Shown piece by piece: positions 1 through 5,415 of a stretch of 5,593 bases of DNA. How positions within the stretch are numbered: the stretch's first letter is position 1; each line of letters begins with the position of its first letter. Under the pieces are notes generated by a model, which was given only the letters and a program-made list of their open reading frames with translations, made no database searches and was not told where the DNA came from. Source of the DNA: Alphaproteobacteria bacterium UBA998 (GTDB lineage: Bacteria; Pseudomonadota; Alphaproteobacteria; Rickettsiales; UBA998). The stretch lies in contig DBAY01000042.1 in the NCBI GenBank assembly GCA_002291925.1, positions 1-5,593 of the forward strand. The letters run 5' to 3'. The position numbers and the translations under genes are program-made.

Positions 1-136
1 AACAATGCCTTTTTAGTTTGCAAACAACGCAATCTCCCTTTCTTCTTCAAGCGCTATTTTACATACTCATTAACCATTATTAAATATTAGGGGGTGTATC
101 ATTTCTAAATATCGCAAAAATTTAGAGACATGCTCT
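1..136 (+). promoter_or_regulatory. AT-rich upstream region of the pilin-RCC1 gene, weak candidate promoter
   Basis: This stretch is far more AT-rich than the genes to its right (hand count 16 G+C of 60 at 61-120). A TATCAT at 97-102 matches the -10 consensus at five of six bases. No convincing -35 sits at the right distance: TTTACA at 58-63 is too far upstream to pair with it. A run of five G lies at 90-94. An AGAGA at 124-128 is a plausible weak ribosome-binding site for the ATG at 137. No small gene was recognised here. The promoter call is an inference from base composition and position. Confidence 0.3.
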
Positions 137-2050
137 ATGTCAGCCGGTAGCCACGTAATGTCCTCAAGAAAACAGAGGGGTTATTCACTTCTGGAGCTTT
201 CCGTGGTGATTGGCATCTTGAGCCTGGTGGGCGGCAGCGTGCTGAGCCTGGGCAACCGGCAGGTCAGCCAGAGCCAGCAGGCCAGCCTTGCCGAGCGTCT
301 GGACACGATCGAGGCCGCCCTCAGCCGCTATTACCTGCAGCGCAGCGCCCTGCCCTGCCCGGCCTCGCTCACCCAGGCGGAAAACACCACCGCCTTTGGC
401 CAGTCCCCCGCCGCAGGCTGCACCGGCACCCTGCCCGCCGGCACCTCGCGCAGCCTGCCCAGCAGCGGCGTGGCTGGCAATGACGAGGTGGTGCAGGGCG
501 CCGTGCCTGTGCGCACCCTTGGCCTGCCCGACAGCTACCTTTATGATGGCTGGGGCAACCGCATCCAGTACGCAGTAATCCAGAAGCTTACCCACAGCGG
601 CATGGAAGCGTTCTCCACTACCCTGACAACGGGTGTCATTCAGTTAGTGGATGCCAGCAACAACCAGATTACACGCGTCTCTAATCTAAGTTACGTGCCC
701 TACGTCCTTTGGAGCTCCGGTCCAGATAAACGTGGTGCCTATAATCGTAACGGCCAAATGGCCACAGCGGCTTGCGTTACCACACTGGACGCCGAAAATT
801 GCAATGGGGACCATATATTCAGGGATATGAATATTTCGGATACCAACGTATTAACCTCGTTTTACCATGACATTATACGATGGCGCACCCAATTTCCCAA
901 TAATTCAGCAACTAAAACAGAGCAAAACCTATCAAAAAATTTTATTCCTGTTCGCAGTATTAATGTTGGTTCAGACCATTCCTGCGCGTTATTGATCGAC
1001 GGTACAGTTAAATGCTGGGGGCGCAACCATCTCGGCCAGTTAGGAAACGGAAGCACAACTGACAGTGCAATTCCTGTTTCAGTATCCCTCCTGAATTCAG
1101 TCACGGAGATTCAGGCTTCCGGCAACCATTCCTGTGCATTGCTTGAGGATACGACAGTACGCTGCTGGGGCAACAACGACAAGAGACAGTTAGGGGATAA
1201 CACCGGTGTTCCGTCTCGGTCCTCCCCAGTAAGTGTATTTGGCCTATCCAACGCGAAACAACTGGCAAACGGATTTGAACATTCATGTGCCCTCCTGAAC
1301 AATGGGACAGTATCGTGCTGGGGTTCCGACAACGTTGGGAACGTAGGAGACGGTACAGCAAATCCCACGGAACCTGTGCCAAGGACGGTGGTTACCAGTG
1401 CTGGTTTAAATCCCCTTACAAATGTCTTATCAATTGGAACAGGTTCATATCACACCTGCGCGGTGCTCAACACCGGTATCCTGCGTTGCTGGGGCTCAAA
1501 CTGGATGCGACAATTGAACGATGGTACAGTTACGCCCCGTGCGATCCCTACAACAAATTCGATAAGTGTTGGACAAGTTGCCACTCAATTCAATGGAGGG
1601 CTCTATCATTCCTGCGTTTTGTTAAATAATGGCACCATGAGCTGTTGGGGTGACAATTCAGAAGGGCAATGGGGTAATGGAACAATAAAAGCTCCCCCAA
1701 GCAATAACGGCAAGCATGACAATGCAGCCGGCCTTTCGGGCATAGAACAAATAGATGCGGGCACATACAACTCGTGCGCCAGGGTGAATGGCGGAATAAT
1801 AAGATGTTGGGGAATAAACACTAGTGGAGAATTAGGAAACGGAACGGTCAGCGCTCGCAGCACTAGTGCCACAACGGTGAATTTACCCCGCGAAGCAATA
1901 GATGTTGAAATTGGAGGGTTTCACGGGTGTGCGGTTTTGTTTAACGGGACCGTGTATTGCTGGGGAGGAAACAACTATGGACAGGCGGGAAAAGGAGTGT
2001 TCACCCAGATCGAACCCACTCCCCTTCTTGTTCGCAATCTCAACGACTGA
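137..2050 (+). CDS. Prepilin-like protein with C-terminal seven-bladed RCC1 beta-propeller
   Basis: This 637-residue protein is probably exported and anchored or assembled by type IV pilus/type II secretion machinery. Residues 11-36 form a class III prepilin signal: basic RKQRG, cleavage after Gly15, Tyr at +1, Glu20 at +5, then a hydrophobic helix. A pseudopilin-like head follows, with LPCPA (72-76), GAVPVRTLGLPDSY (121-134) and DGWGNR (137-142), the last resembling the DPWG motif of pseudopilins. A Gly-rich SSGPDKRGAY lies at 193-202 and Cys213/Cys222 may pair. Residues about 270-632 hold seven RCC1 repeats of the form HSCALL..GTV.CWG.N..GQLG.GT. Each has two Cys exactly ten residues apart (283/293, 333/343, 384/394, 441/451, 493/503, 547/557, 598/608). 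An in-frame ATG at 158 would give an 8-residue leader, more typical than the 15 from 137, but AGAGA at 124-128 favours 137. Base composition drops from GC-rich to near 50% around base 575, inside the head. Adhesion or a pilus-tip role is inference; no partner genes are present. Confidence 0.88.
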   Translation: MSAGSHVMSSRKQRGYSLLELSVVIGILSLVGGSVLSLGNRQVSQSQQASLAERLDTIEAALSRYYLQRSALPCPASLTQAENTTAFGQSPAAGCTGTLPAGTSRSLPSSGVAGNDEVVQGAVPVRTLGLPDSYLYDGWGNRIQYAVIQKLTHSGMEAFSTTLTTGVIQLVDASNNQITRVSNLSYVPYVLWSSGPDKRGAYNRNGQMATAACVTTLDAENCNGDHIFRDMNISDTNVLTSFYHDIIRWRTQFPNNSATKTEQNLSKNFIPVRSINVGSDHSCALLIDGTVKCWGRNHLGQLGNGSTTDSAIPVSVSLLNSVTEIQASGNHSCALLEDTTVRCWGNNDKRQLGDNTGVPSRSSPVSVFGLSNAKQLANGFEHSCALLNNGTVSCWGSDNVGNVGDGTANPTEPVPRTVVTSAGLNPLTNVLSIGTGSYHTCAVLNTGILRCWGSNWMRQLNDGTVTPRAIPTTNSISVGQVATQFNGGLYHSCVLLNNGTMSCWGDNSEGQWGNGTIKAPPSNNGKHDNAAGLSGIEQIDAGTYNSCARVNGGIIRCWGINTSGELGNGTVSARSTSATTVNLPREAIDVEIGGFHGCAVLFNGTVYCWGGNNYGQAGKGVFTQIEPTPLLVRNLND

Positions 2051-2059
2051 AAAATAATG

Positions 2060-2689
2060 TCAAGCATGCCCCGCCGTGGGGGAGAAACGCCCCATATCAA
2101 TGCCGAGCGAACCGGCTGCCAGCGACCAGAGCTCATCCGGCTCCTCATGGAAGACCAGCTCCGGCGTGGCGGGCACGGAAATCCAGCTATTCTGTTCCAT
2201 CTCGGCCTCAAGCTGCCCGGCACCCCAGCCGGCATAGCCGAGCAGTAGCAGCCGGTGGTGCGGCCCCCTGCCCTGCGCGATGGCTTTCAGTATGGCCGCC
2301 GACGCCGTGACGGAGAGGCCATTCTCCGCGCGCAGCGATGTGTCGCTCGCGTAATCGCCGGAATGCAGCAGGAAGCCGCGCTGCTCCTCCACCGGGCCGC
2401 CATGTAGCACCGGCAGCGGGCGCATCTGCGGCCCAGCCTCGATGCCCAGCTGATCCAGCACCTCGGAGGTTTGTATCTGATCGAGCGGCTTGTTCAGCAC
2501 CAGCCCCATCGCCCCCTCCTCGTTATGCACGAAGAGATAGATCACGGACTGCGCGAACATGTCGCCCTTCACCTGCGGCGTGGCCACCAGCAGCTGCCCC
2601 TCCAGCCAGCCCTGTGCAACATGGCGCGCCTGCGGCGAGGACGAGGAGTTGAGGCGAATGGAATCGGCGTCGGGAGTGTTCATACGCAT
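2060..2689 (-). CDS. yqgE: YqgE/AlgH (UPF0301) family protein
   Basis: A 209-residue cytoplasmic protein of the conserved YqgE/AlgH family, whose biochemical role is not established; the AlgH name comes from a proposed link to alginate regulation in Pseudomonas. Family blocks are clear: GQLLVATPQVKGDMF (31-45), SVIYLFVHNEEGAMGLVLNK (48-67), VLHGGPVEEQRGFLLHS (94-110) and LLLGYAGWGAGQLEAEM (148-164) followed by NSWI. Length is close to the usual 185-200 residues, with a somewhat extended polar N-terminus of about 27 residues. Starts at residue 1 (2689) or Met3 (2683) are equally plausible because no strong Shine-Dalgarno sequence is visible. It lies 75 bases downstream of ygfZ on the same strand and converges on the pilin-RCC1 gene with a 9-base gap. 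No separate promoter was recognised, so it is probably the last gene of the minus-strand block. Confidence 0.93.
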   Translation of the reverse strand: MRMNTPDADSIRLNSSSSPQARHVAQGWLEGQLLVATPQVKGDMFAQSVIYLFVHNEEGAMGLVLNKPLDQIQTSEVLDQLGIEAGPQMRPLPVLHGGPVEEQRGFLLHSGDYASDTSLRAENGLSVTASAAILKAIAQGRGPHHRLLLLGYAGWGAGQLEAEMEQNSWISVPATPELVFHEEPDELWSLAAGSLGIDMGRFSPTAGHA

Positions 2690-2764
2690 GATGTTACCAT
2701 TGAGAGGGATTGTTTGCCTATGTCCTTGCAGGGCGGGGGATGAAAATTTTTCGAGTGTCTGCCG

Positions 2765-3673
2765 TCAGGCGCTTGCTTCCTCGTTCTCGGCGGGGTGCCA
2801 CCAGAGGGGCGCCACCTTCAGCGCCAGACCGCCAGCAGTGACCGGTTCCTCCGCAAGCCGCAGCATGTCCAGCCGTACCAGCGCCAGACCCTGCCCGTGG
2901 CAGGAGGAGCGCATCTCGCCCACTTCGCGGCTGCCTGCCATCAGCGGCGTGCCCGCCGGCGGCAGGTCGCCATCGGCGGAGACCCCGCACAGGCGCTTGC
3001 GCAGCGTGGCGCGGTGCTTGGAGCGGGCCGTGATCTCCTGCCCCACATAGCAGCCCTTACTGAAGCTGATGCCGTGCAGCGCGTCATAGCCGTTTTCCAG
3101 CAGGATGGTGCGGTCGATGGCGGCATCCCGGCTTCCCTCGGGGATGCCCTCACGGATGCGCAATGTTTCGTATGCCTCCAGCGGGGCCTGTGTAGCGCCA
3201 TGCGCCTCCATAAAGCGGTGGGCGGCGGCTTCGTCCGGCGCAATCACCCGCACGCCGAGCGGTGCATGGCGCGGATCGGTATAGAGCACCGCGCCCCCTT
3301 CCCGCTGTGCCGCCCCCTCCCCGCCGGGCAACCCAAGCGCCGGTGCCGCCTCGCGGCCGAGTATTGCCATCACCATGGCCTGCGGCTGCGGCTGCAAAGT
3401 CACGCGGCTGCGCAGCTTGTAGAGCGTCAGCATCCGCTGCAGCGCGGGCAGACGGGCTTTTTCCGTCTCCATCAGGTAACCGCCCTCATCCGCACTGATA
3501 AAGAAATCGAACTGGAATTTCCCCTGCGCCGACAGCAGCGCGGCAAAGATAGCCTGCACGGGCGAGGCCAGCGCAATGTCGTTGGTAATGAGTCCCTGCA
3601 GGAACTCCGCACGGTCCTCGCCTTCGATGCGAAGCACGGCACGGTCGGGAAGTACTACAGCCTGAAGCGTCAT
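2765..3673 (-). CDS. ygfZ: YgfZ/CAF17-like folate-binding Fe-S protein maintenance factor
   Basis: A 302-residue cytoplasmic protein related to the GcvT aminomethyltransferase fold but without that activity. Family members (bacterial YgfZ, mitochondrial CAF17/Iba57) use tetrahydrofolate to support assembly or repair of certain Fe-S enzymes. The signature KGCYVGQEI is at residues 206-214, with the essential-type cysteine at Cys208. The N-terminal LQGLITND block (25-32), LLSAQGKFQFDFFI (46-59) and LRIREGIPEG (171-180) also fit the family. Length matches short alphaproteobacterial members. The ATG at 3673 is preceded by AGGAC only 4 bases away, a close but usable ribosome-binding site. The gene starts 32 bases after the stop of the glycosyltransferase gene, consistent with co-transcription. 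Assignment to the family is secure; client enzymes cannot be told from the sequence. Confidence 0.95.
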   Translation of the reverse strand: MTLQAVVLPDRAVLRIEGEDRAEFLQGLITNDIALASPVQAIFAALLSAQGKFQFDFFISADEGGYLMETEKARLPALQRMLTLYKLRSRVTLQPQPQAMVMAILGREAAPALGLPGGEGAAQREGGAVLYTDPRHAPLGVRVIAPDEAAAHRFMEAHGATQAPLEAYETLRIREGIPEGSRDAAIDRTILLENGYDALHGISFSKGCYVGQEITARSKHRATLRKRLCGVSADGDLPPAGTPLMAGSREVGEMRSSCHGQGLALVRLDMLRLAEEPVTAGGLALKVAPLWWHPAENEEASA

Positions 3674-3705
3674 ACCGTCCTACATAAGCCCGGAGAGTGG
3701 CCGCT

Positions 3706-4764
3706 TCAAGCGACCTCGCGGACGCGCGCTTGCGGGATGTGCGAGGCCACCATCTCCGCCAGCTGCGCGGCCAGCGCCTGACAGACCCGCTCGCGGGCAT
3801 ACTGGCGCTTCAGCCGGTGGAAGGCGTTGCTGGCCAGCGTGCGGGCGCGGTCCTCATCCTTCAGCAGATAGACAAGCCCTTGCGCCAGCGCCTCCGCGTC
3901 GCCGGGCGTCACCAGCACCGCCTCTTCGCCCGTCTGCAGCAGTTCCGCTACGCAGGGCAGTTGCGTCGCGAGTATGGGCAGCTTGGCCGCCATCGGTGCC
4001 AGCAGGCCTTCACAGGCCAGCCCTTCACGCAGCGGGTAGATGTAGATATCGGCATTTTTGAGTGCCTCTTCCCGCTGCTCGGGCGCGATGATCTCGATAG
4101 TGCCCTGCAAACCCAGCCGCGCCGCCTGCCGCCGCAGCGCCAGCATGCGCCAGCCCGCCCCCACGATGCGCGCGCGGCAGTCGAAGCCCTGCTCCTTCAC
4201 CTGCGCCATCGCCTGGAGAAACAGATCAATACCTCCCGCCTCGCCCGGCACGGTGTCCAGCAGCATGACTGGCGGCTGCTGCCAGACCGGGCGGATAAAG
4301 CCGCCTCGCTGGGCGATCATCGGCGGCAGGTAGTGCAATCTATCCAAGGCCACCCCCGCCTCATTGATGGCCGGGAACGTATAAAGATGAGCGGTCAGCA
4401 CCAGATCCGCCGCCGCGGCCCATGCGTAAGGCGCCGCATCCGCCATGGCCACGATGGGCTTCTCCGCTCCCAAGGCGCGGCGTGCCAGCATCATGGTGAG
4501 CCCGTCGAAGCAGAGAACAATCTCCGCCCGCAAGGTGCGCACCAGCGGGCCAAGTTGCGCCGCCGCCCTGGCATCCCGCTCGCCGAGGGGAGCCGAGAGA
4601 CTCAGCTGGGAGATGGGCAACGGCGCCAGCCGTGCGTTCAGTCGCGCCTTGGGATGGGTGATGGCCGCCACCTCATGCCCCAGCGCCGCCAGCCCGGCCG
4701 CCACGTCCAGCACGCGCGGCGCGACCGTTGCATGACGCGAGAGATAAATAAGCGCAATCCGCAC
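3706..4764 (-). CDS. GT4-like (GT-B fold) glycosyltransferase with altered donor-site motifs
   Basis: A 352-residue protein that reads as a group 1/GT4 glycosyltransferase. The N-terminal Rossmann half has MRIALIYLSRHATVAPRVLD and GHEVAAITHPKARL (29-42). The C-terminal half has GGIDLFLQAMAQVKEQG (177-193), ARIVGAGWRMLAL (198-210), NADIYIYPLREGL (237-249) and LPILATQLPCVAELL (262-276), the usual order for the nucleotide-sugar domain. No signal peptide or membrane helix is seen, so it likely acts at the cytoplasmic face of the membrane. Two donor-site features look changed: the basic residues normally found just before the GID helix are absent (TVPGEAGG, 171-178), and Ala256 occupies the place of the second Glu of EX7E. 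Translation starts at GTG 4764 behind a strong AAGGAGGAGG. It is followed 32 bases later by ygfZ. Acceptor and sugar are unknown; a catalytically weak or regulatory member is possible. Confidence 0.82.
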   Translation of the reverse strand: MRIALIYLSRHATVAPRVLDVAAGLAALGHEVAAITHPKARLNARLAPLPISQLSLSAPLGERDARAAAQLGPLVRTLRAEIVLCFDGLTMMLARRALGAEKPIVAMADAAPYAWAAAADLVLTAHLYTFPAINEAGVALDRLHYLPPMIAQRGGFIRPVWQQPPVMLLDTVPGEAGGIDLFLQAMAQVKEQGFDCRARIVGAGWRMLALRRQAARLGLQGTIEIIAPEQREEALKNADIYIYPLREGLACEGLLAPMAAKLPILATQLPCVAELLQTGEEAVLVTPGDAEALAQGLVYLLKDEDRARTLASNAFHRLKRQYARERVCQALAAQLAEMVASHIPQARVREVA

Positions 4765-4769
4765 GTAGG

Positions 4770-4779
4770 CCTCCTCCTT
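4770..4779 (-). promoter_or_regulatory. Strong Shine-Dalgarno sequence fixing a GTG start
   Basis: On the minus strand this reads AAGGAGGAGG, containing two overlapping AGGAGG cores placed 5 and 8 bases before the GTG at 4764. It is the best ribosome-binding site in the window and supports GTG as the start of the glycosyltransferase, even though no ATG is nearby. Confidence 0.8.
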
Positions 4780-4844
4780 ATCGCCTGCATAGCGGGATGA
4801 GGCAACAAATGCAAAGCCTTAGGCCACCACACGGGGGCGACAGG

Positions 4845-4874
4845 CGGCAGAAATGCCGAAAGCGGCACCTGCCG
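4845..4874 (-). terminator. Nested hairpin directly after the usg stop codon
   Basis: An outer stem CGGCAG/CTGCCG (4845-4850 with 4869-4874) encloses an inner stem TGCCG/CGGCA (4854-4858 with 4863-4867) with a four-base loop, separated by a 3x1 internal loop. It begins four bases past the usg stop on the minus strand. No U-run follows on either strand, so it is not a canonical intrinsic terminator. It may be a 3'-end stabiliser, a processing site or a partial terminator between usg and the glycosyltransferase gene. The structure is seen in the sequence; its function is inference. Confidence 0.4.
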
Positions 4875-4877
4875 GCG

Positions 4878-5144
4878 TCAGTGGATGGAATAGACGTTCT
4901 TCACCCAGCGCCAGTCACTGGGGCGGATGAGTTCACAGCTCGCCACCTTCACGGAATGCAGCTTGCCATCCAGCGAACGCTCCCAGAATTCGAGGAACTT
5001 GTGCAATTGCGGAAAGTCCGGGGTGAGGTCCAGCTCCTGCCATATATAAGACTGCAGCAGGCTGGGATGGTCCGGCAGATGGTAGAGGATTTCGGCGGTG
5101 GTCAGCCGGTAGTCTTCAAGAAGGACACGCTCAAAGTCTCGCAT
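4878..5144 (-). CDS. usg: Usg family protein
   Basis: An 88-residue soluble protein matching the Usg family, a small conserved protein found essentially in Alphaproteobacteria and named for a gene next to trp genes in Caulobacter. Its biochemical function is not known. Family hallmarks are visible: DYRLTTAEILYHLPDHPSLL (11-30), QSYIWQELDLTPDFPQLHKF (31-50), LEFWERSLDGKLHSV (51-65) and a C-terminal WRWVKNVYSIH. The length is that of the family. The only plausible start is ATG 5144, with AGGGAGA (5162-5156 on the minus strand) 11 bases upstream, a slightly long spacing. No trp gene is in the window. Its stop lies 113 bases before the glycosyltransferase start, with a hairpin in between, and its upstream DNA holds two dyads that could control it. 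Confidence 0.92.
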   Translation of the reverse strand: MRDFERVLLEDYRLTTAEILYHLPDHPSLLQSYIWQELDLTPDFPQLHKFLEFWERSLDGKLHSVKVASCELIRPSDWRWVKNVYSIH

Positions 5145-5179
5145 GTAGCAAATAGTCTCCCTGTTTGTCTGGAAGTAGG

Positions 5180-5210
5180 CGCTTCTATTACTTATATTGT
5201 ATCAGAAGCG
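5180..5210. promoter_or_regulatory. Imperfect palindrome upstream of usg, candidate operator
   Basis: Two 12-base arms (5180-5191 and 5199-5210) match at 10 positions around a 7-base centre at 5195; the outer CGCTTCT/AGAAGCG is perfect. On the minus strand the centre carries TACAAT (5201-5196) and TATAAG (5196-5191), both acceptable -10 elements for usg, giving a leader of about 40-50 bases. No good -35 is found. A repressor-type operator overlapping the usg -10 is the simplest reading, but an RNA hairpin is also possible. Confidence 0.4.
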
Positions 5211-5213
5211 TTT

Positions 5214-5251
5214 AAATTTGCATTAAGCGGCTATTTGTCGGACGCAAATTT
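5214..5251. repeat. Perfect 8-bp inverted repeat next to a pyrimidine tract
   Basis: AAATTTGC (5214-5221) and GCAAATTT (5244-5251) are perfect inverted copies whose starts are 30 bases apart, about three helical turns. The right arm runs into a 20-base all-pyrimidine tract (5249-5268). Read rightward this resembles a hairpin with a T-rich tail, but the stem has only two GC pairs and a 22-base loop, and no rightward gene lies upstream to be terminated. A DNA-binding site in the usg control region is at least as likely. Confidence 0.35.
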
Positions 5252-5303
5252 TTTCTTCTTTTTCTCTTGAATGCACATCAGGGGCGCATTATATTGGTTG
5301 GTA

Positions 5304-5344
5304 CGAGCGGGGAAACTCCTCGTAAATCCAGCCTCTTTCGAGGC
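5304..5344 (+). repeat. Two consecutive small hairpins upstream of the rightward promoter
   Basis: The first hairpin pairs 5304-5311 with 5316-5322 (one bulged C and one G-T pair) around a GAAA loop of the GNRA type. The second pairs GCCTC (5331-5335) with GAGGC (5340-5344) around TTTC. They precede the mapped promoter elements, so they would be transcribed only from a further upstream start. They could instead be protein-binding dyads. Confidence 0.3.
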
Positions 5345-5353
5345 ACCAAAAAT

Positions 5354-5409
5354 TTCTCGAACATTCTCGAAAATTTTTCGTTGACGGTCCCGAGAGGCGG
5401 CTATATAAG
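5354..5409 (+). promoter_or_regulatory. Strong sigma70-type rightward promoter with UP-like element, rRNA-operon style
   Basis: TTGACG (5381-5386) and TATAAG (5404-5409) are separated by 17 bases, giving five of six matches to the -35 consensus and four of six to the -10. Immediately upstream are AAAAATTT (5348-5355) and AAAATTTTT (5370-5378), centred about two helical turns apart, as in UP elements. The 8-mer TTCTCGAA occurs twice, at 5354-5361 and 5364-5371, exactly 10 bases apart. Start of transcription is expected near 5416. The combination suggests a highly expressed unit such as an rRNA operon, but no 16S sequence is reached before the window ends. Confidence 0.6.
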
Positions 5410-5415
5410 ACAACT

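Noticed and set aside
2068..2094. GC hairpins at the convergent gene ends as a bidirectional terminator
   Set aside because: The possible stems are only 4-5 bp, mutually exclusive, and not followed closely by a T-run on either strand.
2795..3781. Long rightward open frame of 328 codons opposite ygfZ
   Set aside because: It is antisense to a confidently identified ygfZ gene and shows no domain of its own.
3697..4800. Long rightward open frame of 367 codons opposite the glycosyltransferase gene
   Set aside because: It is an antisense shadow in GC-rich DNA, rich in Arg, Gln and His, while the minus strand encodes a clear GT4-like protein with a strong ribosome-binding site.
5281..5350. tRNA-like segment ending in a CACCA
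   Set aside because: No T-loop of seven bases and no cloverleaf with acceptor pairing can be drawn; the terminal hairpin has a four-base loop.
5359..5373. SOS/LexA box of the alphaproteobacterial GTTC-N7-GTTC type
   Set aside because: The repeated GAA motifs are spaced 10 rather than 11 bases apart and the second copy reads GAAA, so the consensus is not met.
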